Shown: one piece after another, positions 20,274 to 26,748 of the stretch
Position numbering within the stretch: the first letter of the stretch is position 1
Layout: every line of letters begins with the position of its first letter
DNA from: a virus
Reading direction: 5' to 3' (one strand)
Length of the DNA stretch: 27,844 nt
Virus record (IMG/VR): IMGVR_UViG_3300027805_000067
Location: 1-27,844 of that record
Notes under the pieces: generated by a model
Databases searched by the model: none
Told to the model about the DNA's origin: nothing
The model's input: the letters and a program-made list of their open reading frames with translations, nothing else
Translations under genes and position numbers: made by a program

Positions 20274-21820
20274 GCAACCTCCTGTCTGAAAAGTTCCACG
20301 ATTCCCTCGTGCAGGTCGATCTTGTTGTCCAACATCGCGTACATGCGCTTCTCCACCGGGCTGCCTTGAAGTCGCACGACGGTCACTGGGTGGCGCTGCC
20401 CCGCCCTGTGTGCACGGGCGTTGCCTTGGATGTACAACTCGGCTGAAGTCACCGGCCCCCACCAGACGATGGTGTCCGCACGGGTAAGAGTCAGGCCATG
20501 CCCCGCTGCCGCAGGGTGCGCGATGATCACGCGCGGGTTGTCCTCAGACTGGAACGCCTTGACGATCTCGCCCCGCTGAGTAGCCCCCACGCCACCGTGC
20601 AGTACCCCTACGGTGTACCCGTCGCGGATCAGGTCTTGCTCCAGTCGGTCGATGACGTGCCTGAACATGGCGAACACGATGACCTTCTGCGAGGTGCCGT
20701 CGATGACATCCCGGAGTTCGTCGTACCTGTTGCTGATGTCGAACTCGATGACTTCTTTTTCGGTCGTGTAGGCCGACCCGGCTGAAATCTGCAGCAGCTT
20801 GTTCAGTAGTGCCGCTGCGTTGACTGCCGTGATCTCTTCCCCTGCCGCAATCGCCATCATGCGCTTACGAATGATCTCGTAGAACTTGGTCTGCTGATCG
20901 GTCAGGGGCACTTCGCGGGTCGTGTACAGCAGATCAGGCAGGTCAAGACACTCCTCTTTGGTGAACCGGATGGCGGGCTGCAGCACCTTGTGAACCGTGT
21001 CGTTGGCGGTGGCCTTGGGTATCCACCGGAACTGCGACACCTTGACCATGACCTGATCCCGGAACGCCCCGAAGAACCGGGGCACCGCCGTTGGGTTAAC
21101 CAACTTAGCTAACCCGTACGCATCGACCGGAGACTGAGACGCAGGGGTGCCGGTCATCAACCAAATACGGGTGTCTGCACGGACCAGACTGCTGAGCGCT
21201 TTCCACCGCTGAGTAGTCACCGACTTCACGGCATTGGCTTCGTCCACGATGATCAGGTCGAACTTGGCAGCCTCCAGCGCCTCGCGCACTATTTTCACGC
21301 CATCGAAGTTGATGATGACGAACTCGTAGTTGCCCCCGATAACTTCTTCACGCTTGTGCCGGTCCCCCGTGGCGATAGCCACCGTGCGGTGCATGACCGT
21401 TTTGAACAGATCCGAGCGCCACGCAGTCTCCATGATCGACACCGGGCATACGACCAGAACGCGCTTAACTTCCCCCTGCTGCATCAGGTAGTCCGCAGCC
21501 CACGCAGCCGCCGATGTCTTGCCGGTACCTGCCTCTGACAGAACGAAGCACCGGGGGTGAGTGGCTAGGAATGCCGCCGTCTCTCGTTGGTGATCGAAGG
21601 GGGTGTACACCCCGGGCCATTTGTACTTGCCGAGGATGGGGTTAGGTACGCCCTTGATCTTCAGGTTGCGCAAGATCTTGGATTCGTGGAAGCCCCAGTT
21701 CACCGCGATCTTCGATAGCTCCCCGTTACTTTCAAGCACCTTGCTTTTGGGAATTAACGAAGTAATCTGCGCTGCTTTCTTTGTAACGAACAACAACAGC
21801 TTGTTGTCTATGACTTGCAT
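20270..21820 (-). CDS. SNF2-family (SF2) helicase/ATPase
   Basis: The start is ATG 21820, with GGAGG four bases upstream, giving 516 aa; a longer 543-aa frame is rejected because it would read through the terminator hairpin. Motifs: Walker A SEAGTGKT at 95-102, motif II DEAN at 193-196, motif III LMTGTPAS at ~221-228, and near the end QGNARAHRAGQ (motif VI) followed by PVEKRMYAMLDNK. These are the SF2/SNF2 signature, seen in phage proteins that translocate on dsDNA and act in recombination, repair or replication restart. The last gene of its transcript segment, it sits between a terminator and a promoter, so it may be expressed at a different level from its neighbours. Confidence 0.9.
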   Translation of the reverse strand: MQVIDNKLLLFVTKKAAQITSLIPKSKVLESNGELSKIAVNWGFHESKILRNLKIKGVPNPILGKYKWPGVYTPFDHQRETAAFLATHPRCFVLSEAGTGKTSAAAWAADYLMQQGEVKRVLVVCPVSIMETAWRSDLFKTVMHRTVAIATGDRHKREEVIGGNYEFVIINFDGVKIVREALEAAKFDLIIVDEANAVKSVTTQRWKALSSLVRADTRIWLMTGTPASQSPVDAYGLAKLVNPTAVPRFFGAFRDQVMVKVSQFRWIPKATANDTVHKVLQPAIRFTKEECLDLPDLLYTTREVPLTDQQTKFYEIIRKRMMAIAAGEEITAVNAAALLNKLLQISAGSAYTTEKEVIEFDISNRYDELRDVIDGTSQKVIVFAMFRHVIDRLEQDLIRDGYTVGVLHGGVGATQRGEIVKAFQSEDNPRVIIAHPAAAGHGLTLTRADTIVWWGPVTSAELYIQGNARAHRAGQRHPVTVVRLQGSPVEKRMYAMLDNKIDLHEGIVELFRQEVA

Positions 21821-21837
21821 CAAGCCTCCAAAAACGC

Positions 21838-21867
21838 AAAAAGGCGCGGTAGCCGGAACTACCGCGC
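21838..21867 (-). terminator. Rho-independent terminator or attenuator ahead of the SNF2-helicase gene
   Basis: On the - strand, a perfect 9-bp stem GCGCGGTAG/CTACCGCGC (21867-21859 and 21852-21844) with loop TTCCGG is followed by C then TTTTT (21842-21838), and later a second run of Ts. It lies 60 nt after the HNH gene stop and immediately before the helicase's GGAGG. The T-run is on the - strand side only, so it stops leftward transcription. Because the helicase has no other obvious promoter in this gap, partial read-through is needed. Confidence 0.8.
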
Positions 21868-21927
21868 AAACCAACCACAAGGAGACGCACCAGCCCCCCA
21901 CAGAGCCAGTGCGGTACTGATACTACG

Positions 21928-22212
21928 CTACTTCTTGGACTCGCGCTTGCTAGTCTGCGACTTCAAAGCGTTCGTCTTGGTCCGGGCGAAGCTACGATTC
22001 GCGGATTTCGGCACAGCCCGCAGGTTGCTGAGTGCAGACGACCCACCCTTGGACAAGGGCTTCGCGTGGTCTACATCCACGTTGCTCGGCAGGTCGCCGT
22101 TCTTCTTCTCGTAGATACGCCTAGCTTTGTTACGGGCATCACGCTTGGCAATCTGCTCGGGCTTGCCGTGGTAAAGCTCGTACTCGCGCTTGTAGTCTCG
22201 TGGCTTAGCCAT
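21928..22212 (-). CDS. small HNH endonuclease
   Basis: A 94-aa basic protein whose start lies 3 nt after the stop of the Cas4-like gene; AGGTG precedes the ATG. The signature is DVDHAKPLSKGG followed by SALSNLRAVPKSANRS: Asp48-His49 with Asn63 and Asn72 in the beta-beta-alpha metal arrangement. The N-terminus is Lys/Arg-rich, as expected for DNA binding. Small HNH nucleases of phages serve in packaging, in mobile homing, or in DNA processing; position among replication genes rather than beside a terminase gives no decision. It is followed by a terminator. Confidence 0.85.
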   Translation of the reverse strand: MAKPRDYKREYELYHGKPEQIAKRDARNKARRIYEKKNGDLPSNVDVDHAKPLSKGGSSALSNLRAVPKSANRSFARTKTNALKSQTSKRESKK

Positions 22213-22215
22213 GAT

Positions 22216-22863
22216 TCACCTGTATTCACAAGCCCCCGGTGGGAGCGGACAGAACTTGCACAGCCCGCTTGCCCTTGGGTTCCAGACCGTGGCGTCTTCA
22301 ACCTGACCTGCGTACCCGGCCCACTTGGACAGAATATCAGGCAGTTGCTCACGGGTGTAGTCCGCTTTGATGATGTCCTTGGCAACCACGAAGAACAGCG
22401 CACCCTTGACCTTCTTGACTTCGGGGTGGTGCTGCATGATCAGCGCTGACATCAGTTCTAGCTGCGACGTGTCCGCGAACCGGGCAGACTTGCCGGTCTT
22501 CCAGTCTCCGACTCGGGCTACGCCTGTATCTCTATTGATACACAAGTAGTCCGGAATGCCTCGGAACCAAACGTCTTCGTCGTAGAACCCGCAGGGGGAA
22601 AAGTCCCGGCGCATTCCAATCTTTTGTTCGACAATAATTTCTCCGTCGAACTTGGTGACAGGCTCCACAAATGCGCGGTAGTGCGCAAAAGCTTCTGGAA
22701 GTGGTACTCCATCCCTGATGTATTCCTCGAATGCTTTATGCACTCGCTCGCCATACATCGTGGCTTCAGTAGGCATGGACTTGTATTTACGAAGAATACG
22801 TACTTCGTGGTATTGCCTCGGGCACTGCTGAAAAGCCTTGATAGACGAATACGAGTGCTTCAT
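22216..22863 (-). CDS. PD-(D/E)XK nuclease with iron-sulfur cysteines (Cas4/AddB/RecB-like)
   Basis: A 215-aa protein. Nuclease motifs: His43 in GERVHKAFEE, Asp105 in GIPDYL, and Asp120-Trp-Lys122 in GDWKTGK, the core of RecB-family PD-(D/E)XK exonucleases. Cys14 (FQQCPRQ) together with Cys202, Cys205 and Cys212 (LCKFCPLPPGACEY) gives the one-plus-three cysteine layout that binds a [4Fe-4S] cluster in Cas4 and AddB. Such enzymes cut ssDNA or resect ends in replication and recombination. There is no CRISPR array or other cas gene in the window, so an adaptation role is not implied. Neighbours are DNA polymerase upstream and HNH downstream, suggesting a shared DNA-processing role. Confidence 0.85.
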   Translation of the reverse strand: MKHSYSSIKAFQQCPRQYHEVRILRKYKSMPTEATMYGERVHKAFEEYIRDGVPLPEAFAHYRAFVEPVTKFDGEIIVEQKIGMRRDFSPCGFYDEDVWFRGIPDYLCINRDTGVARVGDWKTGKSARFADTSQLELMSALIMQHHPEVKKVKGALFFVVAKDIIKADYTREQLPDILSKWAGYAGQVEDATVWNPRASGLCKFCPLPPGACEYR

Positions 22864-22869
22864 GGTGTC

Positions 22870-22886
22870 CCCGCTATTTAAGCGGG
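22870..22886 (-). promoter_or_regulatory. hairpin overlapping the ribosome-binding region of the Cas4-like gene
   Basis: CCCGCT and AGCGGG, separated by 5 nt (TAAAT on the - strand), can pair in the 27-nt gap between the polymerase stop (22891) and ATG 22863. The 3' arm covers GGGG, the only Shine-Dalgarno-like sequence before the start. No T-run follows, so it is not a terminator. It could limit translation of the nuclease. Confidence 0.5.
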
Positions 22887-22890
22887 CAGT

Positions 22891-24723
22891 TTAACAGGCT
22901 CCGTAACTGTCGCCCATACCCGATTCACAAGCCAACGGCAAGCCCTGCGCCCACGCCGGTCGCCACGACATGCACTCCTCCACGAACGCCCGGGCCTCGT
23001 CAGCCTCGTCAATTGGAGCCACGATAGCGATGGCGTCATGCACGGTCAGCACTGGACGGTACCGCTTGGCAATCCTCAGCATCTGCTCTCCGATGATGCA
23101 CCGGGCGATGGCCTGACACACATTCTCGATGACCTTGCCGCCGTAGATCCGCACGGGCAGCCCCTTGGATGTATACGACCACTGCGGCTTTTCGTTCTCC
23201 ATCACGCGGCACAGGTCCGGGTACTGGATATGCAAACCGTTGGGTAGCTGTAGACCATAACCCGGCACCACGCGGATGACCTTGCCCGGGTCCAGATAGG
23301 TATGCTGCGCGTTAGCAAGTGCCGTCAGGGCGTCCTCGCCCTTGCGCCAGAGTTCCGGGATCTTGCTGTACGTAGACCTGTACGTGTCCACAATGCGCTT
23401 GGCTTCGACCTCGCCTACATCGACTCCCCCGCCCATCTTCAGGAACATCCGCAGCTTCTTGTGCCCAACACCGTACCCCGCACCGAGAACCGTGGACTTC
23501 CCGATGAACCGCTCAGCCCCGGTCACCTCCTCGGGCGACTTGCTGTAGATGCGACCGGCCATGATCCGGTAAACGTCCTGCTTGTCCTCGAACGCCTGCA
23601 CAAGATCGTCCTGCCCAGCCAGCCACGCTAGGGTCCGCGCTTCGATCTGCGAGGAGTCACAGTCGATGATGACGTGCCCTTCCGGTGGACGTATGGCTTT
23701 TTTGATCTTGCCCGCATTCGCGCCACGAGATGGTAGGTTTTGAAGGTTGATGGAGTCTTGCCCTGACCACCGCCCTGAGTGCGCACCGTAGTACCGGAGT
23801 GGGACTGGGAACGCCCCGCGACTTGCCATGTCGATGAACCGCTCGGTGCGGGTCTCTTCGATGGTTGTCTTGGTGCCCAGACGCGCAGCCACCAACGCTT
23901 GCACGCGAGGATCATCGTGCTCAGCCAGCGCCTTGAAGTCTTCGTCGGTCTTGGCGAACGCATAGGTTTCTTTCCCGGTGGTGGGGCTAACCTTCATGGG
24001 CGGCTCGACGCCTAGCCCTCGCAGCAACTCAGCGAACTGCGGGTTGGACATCAGCACGGACTTTACATCGCCCTCAGTCATACCCTTGACGGTTTCTAAC
24101 AGAGCCGCCTTCGCATCCTGCACATCCTTCAGGTGCTGGCGCAGCAGTTCACCCTCCAGCCTAAGCTTAGGCTCAATGAACATCCGCAGCGTCAGGTCGA
24201 GCAGGCGCAACTCCTGCATGGGGAACCCACGCGCCATGTACAAGTCGAACAACTCTTTGGTCAACTCAACATCATTTTTGCAATACTCGCCGTAGCGGTC
24301 CAGTTCCTCCGGGGTGAAGTCCAGATACCGCTTACCGAGTGCCGCCATGACCTCGTCGCCCTTGACGCCCACACGCATGCGCTCAGCCTGCGATTTCAGA
24401 CTATGGCTCTTCTCGTGTGGGTACAGAGCGCGCGACATGCCCATGATGTCCAACCACGCCTTCGGCTTGACCCCGTAGCGCCAGTGCAGGATTGCGCCAT
24501 CGAACGCGGTGTTCTGGCAGATGACAAATGCACGGTCCCACGGCAATTGCAATGTCGCACGTTTAACGTCAGGCTTGGGGTACCACTTGGTCTCGCCATC
24601 ATCGATCTTGACCGCCATCCCGATCACTTGGAACTGAGGGTCACGGACGTAGGCTTCGGTGGTTAGTTTGGACAGGCTGTATTCCCGGTCGTAGTAAGTC
24701 TCTAGATCCAGAGTGATCAGCAC
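22891..24723 (-). CDS. family A DNA polymerase with 3'-5' exonuclease
   Basis: A 610-aa protein with a GTG start; AAGGA precedes it at 5-nt spacing, and the start overlaps the VRR-NUC gene by 7 nt. It lacks the 5'-3' exonuclease domain, as usual for phage polymerases. Exo motifs: Asp6/Glu8 (LDLET), Asn71/Asp75 (QNTAFD), and Tyr147/Asp151 (YCKND). Polymerase motifs: motif A DSSQIEAR with catalytic Asp356, motif B R405-x3-K409-x7-Y417 in RFIGKSTVLGAGYG, and motif C VHDA with Asp563. At the position equivalent to E. coli Pol I Phe762, the residue is Leu413. The residue after the motif C Asp is Ala rather than Glu. Replicative role is inferred from the linked primase-helicase. Confidence 0.95.
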   Translation of the reverse strand: MLITLDLETYYDREYSLSKLTTEAYVRDPQFQVIGMAVKIDDGETKWYPKPDVKRATLQLPWDRAFVICQNTAFDGAILHWRYGVKPKAWLDIMGMSRALYPHEKSHSLKSQAERMRVGVKGDEVMAALGKRYLDFTPEELDRYGEYCKNDVELTKELFDLYMARGFPMQELRLLDLTLRMFIEPKLRLEGELLRQHLKDVQDAKAALLETVKGMTEGDVKSVLMSNPQFAELLRGLGVEPPMKVSPTTGKETYAFAKTDEDFKALAEHDDPRVQALVAARLGTKTTIEETRTERFIDMASRGAFPVPLRYYGAHSGRWSGQDSINLQNLPSRGANAGKIKKAIRPPEGHVIIDCDSSQIEARTLAWLAGQDDLVQAFEDKQDVYRIMAGRIYSKSPEEVTGAERFIGKSTVLGAGYGVGHKKLRMFLKMGGGVDVGEVEAKRIVDTYRSTYSKIPELWRKGEDALTALANAQHTYLDPGKVIRVVPGYGLQLPNGLHIQYPDLCRVMENEKPQWSYTSKGLPVRIYGGKVIENVCQAIARCIIGEQMLRIAKRYRPVLTVHDAIAIVAPIDEADEARAFVEECMSWRPAWAQGLPLACESGMGDSYGAC

Positions 24724-25022
24724 AGTGTTCCTTTCAGCCGCAGCACGTTGACTTCAACGTCATCCAGATTGGTCTCGCGCACGACCAGCGCTACGCCTCC
24801 CGCCTTCCGGATTAGTTCAAGTTCACGTTCCTGCAGTGCAGTGGGTTGGTTCTTCCCGGCTTTGCATTCAATCGCAAGCAGCTTGCCGTCTACGCAGCAG
24901 ATGATGTCCGGGATGGAAGTACGCCCGTAGCCATTGGCCGGGGGGAAGAAATGGTACACCCCGTGCTTGTCGAGGATTGCCTTGACGCGCTTCTTGACCG
25001 CTGACTCGGGCGTGGCTGCCAT
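24717..25022 (-). CDS. VRR-NUC domain nuclease
   Basis: A 101-aa protein covering a single VRR-NUC fold (PD-(D/E)XK superfamily). Motifs: SIPDIICCVDGKLLAIECKAG with Asp39, Glu52 and Lys54 as catalytic residues, then a Gln-containing helix (NQPTALQERELELIRKAGG) and a closing strand (VALVVR). Stand-alone VRR-NUC proteins in phages are thought to cut branched DNA such as Holliday junctions. It begins 2 nt after the DUF3310 stop (GGAG upstream lies inside that gene) and overlaps the polymerase start, so it is probably translated together with both. A longer motif is described in parts; all residues quoted are visible. Confidence 0.9.
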   Translation of the reverse strand: MAATPESAVKKRVKAILDKHGVYHFFPPANGYGRTSIPDIICCVDGKLLAIECKAGKNQPTALQERELELIRKAGGVALVVRETNLDDVEVNVLRLKGTLC

Positions 25023-25024
25023 GA

Positions 25025-25483
25025 TTACATACGCTCCAGTTCAATGAGCTTCTCAAGGTAGTGCTTGGCCTTCTCCAGATCGGCTACCCCACCCTTCTCG
25101 CGGTACCGGGATACGTACTTGACGATGTTGCCCTCCATGTACCCGAGGTTGTTGGCAGCGATGTAGTCCCAAGGCTGGATGGCTTTGGTCTTGTAGTGGC
25201 TGCCGCCAATCTGCGAAGTGTTGGCAACGGTGAGGGGTGGGGTCTCAATTGCGGGTTCTGACTCCTTGCTGGGTGCGTCGAAGATGAACTCGCCCAGATC
25301 GATGATGTCCATCTCCCGGATCTTCTTGGCCTTGAGTTCGCCATTCTTGCGAGCCTTCCACGCCACGTTGTAGACGTAGTTAGGCGTGGCACCCACCAAC
25401 TCAGCGATGGCTACGGTAGACAGGGGTGGGTTGGCTTCGAGAAGCTTGCGGATGCGATGGGATTTATTGAGTCGTCTTGCCAT
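25025..25483 (-). CDS. DUF3310 protein with N-terminal helix-turn-helix-like region
   Basis: The chosen ATG 25483 has GAGGT five bases upstream and lies 2 nt after the stop of the preceding zinc-finger gene, giving 152 aa; a longer frame reaching 25543 would overlap that gene. Residues ~10-47 look like a DNA-binding HTH (LSTVAIAELVGATPNYVYNV). Residues ~91-152 match DUF3310: IGGSHYK, IQPWDYI, GYMEGNIVKYVSRY and LEKAKHYLEKLI. T7 gp1.7, a nucleotide kinase, carries this domain, but most DUF3310 proteins are uncharacterised. A nucleotide-metabolism role near DNA polymerase is plausible, not shown. Confidence 0.85.
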   Translation of the reverse strand: MARRLNKSHRIRKLLEANPPLSTVAIAELVGATPNYVYNVAWKARKNGELKAKKIREMDIIDLGEFIFDAPSKESEPAIETPPLTVANTSQIGGSHYKTKAIQPWDYIAANNLGYMEGNIVKYVSRYREKGGVADLEKAKHYLEKLIELERM

Positions 25484-25485
25484 GA

Positions 25486-25698
25486 TTACCTCAAGTTGTG
25501 GTTGCGGTGGGCTTTTTCTCGCCGCTCGTAGTCCTCGCGGCATTCAGAATCGCAGAAGAGCTTTCCACCACAGTCCTCTGCGCAGTTAAGACAAAAACCC
25601 GTAGGTCGGATGTCGGCCACGAGTCGTCGTCTAATCTTGTTGATGTAGTGCTGCAGCGTGGCTTCGGTTTCCCGGTCGCTGCGGTCTGCGTCGTCCAT
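25486..25698 (-). CDS. small C4 zinc-finger protein (DksA/TraR-like finger)
   Basis: A 70-aa protein, ATG 25698, with GGAGG three bases upstream. Residues ~36-53 form a zinc-binding motif: Cys36-x2-Cys39 and Cys49-x3-Cys53 (GFCLNCAEDCGG, then FCDSECREDYERR), followed by a basic tail. The finger resembles the C-terminal fingers of phage TraR/DksA-like proteins, but the coiled-coil and acidic tip needed for RNA polymerase binding are not clearly present. A regulatory or scaffold role is possible. The gene sits 2 nt before the DUF3310 start. Confidence 0.75.
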   Translation of the reverse strand: MDDADRSDRETEATLQHYINKIRRRLVADIRPTGFCLNCAEDCGGKLFCDSECREDYERREKAHRNHNLR

Positions 25699-25705
25699 AA
25701 GTCCT

Positions 25706-25719
25706 CCCCGAAATCGGGG
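25706..25719 (-). promoter_or_regulatory. hairpin overlapping the ribosome-binding site of the C4 zinc-finger gene
   Basis: CCCCG and CGGGG are separated by four bases (ATTT on the - strand) in the gap between the zinc-ribbon stop (25726) and ATG 25698. The 3' arm runs directly into GGGGAGGA, the Shine-Dalgarno. The same arrangement occurs before the Cas4-like gene. No T-run follows, so translational control is more likely than termination. Confidence 0.5.
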
Positions 25720-25725
25720 GCAAGT

Positions 25726-25932
25726 TTACGCTTCTCTCTGTATCGGGATCTCCTTCAAGTCTTCGGGTGGGATGCTGATGTCGAGCGCGTCGATGGGGAT
25801 CTCGTAGGTCTGCCACTTGTGACCGCAGTCCTCCATGTTGCAGCGCCGCCATCGCTTGACCCAGCCGCCCATCAGTCGGCGCGTCATCGTCACGGTGGAC
25901 CCGAAGTACTCGCATGCGGGGCACGCGCTCAT
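25726..25932 (-). CDS. Ogr/Delta- or NrdR-like zinc-ribbon protein, candidate transcription regulator
   Basis: Best start ATG 25932 (68 aa), supported by GGGAG upstream and by overlap with the stop of the previous gene (TGATG). The zinc ribbon uses Cys4-x2-Cys7 (ACPACEYFG) and Cys31-x4-Cys36 (RRCNMEDCGHKWQTYE). Basic residues lie between the knuckles (MTRRLMGGWVKRWRR). The CNMEDC spacing and the following aromatic/Thr/Tyr/Glu end resemble Ogr/Delta late-gene activators of P2-like phages and also the ribbon of NrdR; the ATP-cone of NrdR is absent. A transcription role is plausible because no phage RNA polymerase is visible here. Confidence 0.72.
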   Translation of the reverse strand: MSACPACEYFGSTVTMTRRLMGGWVKRWRRCNMEDCGHKWQTYEIPIDALDISIPPEDLKEIPIQREA

Positions 25933-26090
25933 CAACTCTTCTCCCTGATCGTCTTGATCATGCAAGCGGCCTGCTTGCTACCGTCGTCGTTAGTCTCACG
26001 GACCATCTCGATACACGCTTGCAGTGTAGGCACCGGGTGCCGCTCGATGACCCGCCCTTGCAGGCTCAAGATGAGGATGATGTAGGTCAT
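25932..26090 (-). CDS. 52-aa small protein, translationally coupled, unknown function
   Basis: This short frame fills what would otherwise be an unexplained gap. ATG 26090 overlaps the stop of the 111-aa gene (ATGA), has GGGGGAAGG upstream, and its TGA shares a base with the next ATG (TGATG at 25932). The product starts MTYIILILSLQGRVIERHPV and continues with an amphipathic helix (LQACIEMVRET) and a Cys/Lys-rich end (AACMIKTIREKS). Coupling on both sides is the main evidence. No function is recognised. Confidence 0.75.
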   Translation of the reverse strand: MTYIILILSLQGRVIERHPVPTLQACIEMVRETNDDGSKQAACMIKTIREKS

Positions 26091-26422
26091 GCCTTCCCCC
26101 TTGAGAACAGGTAGTCCGTCTCGTAGATGACTTCCGAGATCCGCTGCAAAGCTTTCTCCGCATCTATGTCGTCGTCCTTGTACAGCAGGTAGTAGTTCTC
26201 GATCTCTTTCAGCTTGTTCTCTGACCTGATGGCCTGTCTGGAGACAGCCCGTTCACGCGCCATAGACGCGGTTAGCTCCTTATCGCACTCCTCCCGCTCG
26301 GCTGCGGCAACAAGGGCGGCGAAGCGTTCAAGTTCTTCGATGGTGAATTTAAACGCATCCGCTCCCCACGTTTCGGCGCACCTAGCCTCCCGCGCCATGC
26401 GGATGATGTCTTCTCTGTTCAT
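26087..26422 (-). CDS. 111-aa helical phage protein, function unknown
   Basis: The start ATG 26422 overlaps the stop of the winged-helix gene (ATGA), and a G-rich Shine-Dalgarno lies upstream. The N-terminus MNREDIIRMAREA, then FTIEELERFAALVAAAEREE, is a pattern found in many small phage and prophage proteins of unknown function. The remainder is helical and highly charged (SENKLKEIENYYLLYKDDD), ending in a short basic tail. No catalytic motif is visible. Coupling to its neighbours on both sides supports that it is a real gene. Confidence 0.75.
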   Translation of the reverse strand: MNREDIIRMAREARCAETWGADAFKFTIEELERFAALVAAAEREECDKELTASMARERAVSRQAIRSENKLKEIENYYLLYKDDDIDAEKALQRISEVIYETDYLFSRGKA

Positions 26423-26748
26423 GTCGCCCCCGCCATAATTTTGTTAAGCCGCATCGCTTTGCGGCGTTGTTTGGATTCACGCTCGATCTGCTGCCTGCCC
26501 TTTGCCGGTGGTTTGGGCATATCGGGCAGCCCGTCCACGTTCAGCGCGTAGCACGGGAAGTAGTTGCGGCTTACCGGATTGAGCATCCAGTCTGCGATGT
26601 ACACCACGCCGTACTTGTGCAGGTACTTGACGTACTTGGCTACCGTCATCGAGTGCAGCCCGGTCTCCCGCGTGATGTCCGCACGGGTGTGCTCCCCAGT
26701 GAGCAGCATCTTCATCATCCCTGCGTAGGTGATTGCGTTAAGCGCCAT
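26419..26748 (-). CDS. winged-helix DNA-binding protein
   Basis: Two ATGs are close together at 26754 and 26748. GGAGG directly abuts the first but is 6 nt from the second, so 26748 is chosen (109 aa). Residues ~14-45 show a winged helix (GEHTRADITRETGL, then MTVAKYVKYLHKYGVVYIADW), followed by a C-terminal basic region (KGRQQIERESKQRRKAMRLNK). Such proteins in phage early regions act as regulators or replication-associated DNA-binding proteins. The gene overlaps the upstream 286-aa gene by 11 nt. Confidence 0.78.
   Translation of the reverse strand: MALNAITYAGMMKMLLTGEHTRADITRETGLHSMTVAKYVKYLHKYGVVYIADWMLNPVSRNYFPCYALNVDGLPDMPKPPAKGRQQIERESKQRRKAMRLNKIMAGAT

Noticed and set aside
21821-21901. 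Longer N-terminus for the SNF2-type helicase.
   Set aside because: The extension would translate the terminator hairpin, while ATG 21820 has an ideal GGAGG.
22216-22863. CRISPR adaptation role for the Cas4-like nuclease.
   Set aside because: No repeat-spacer array and no cas1 or cas2 gene is visible; the neighbours are replication genes.
25484-25543. Longer N-terminus (20 more residues) for the DUF3310 protein.
   Set aside because: It would overlap the end of the C4 zinc-finger gene; ATG 25483 has its own GAGGT and sits 2 nt after that gene's stop.
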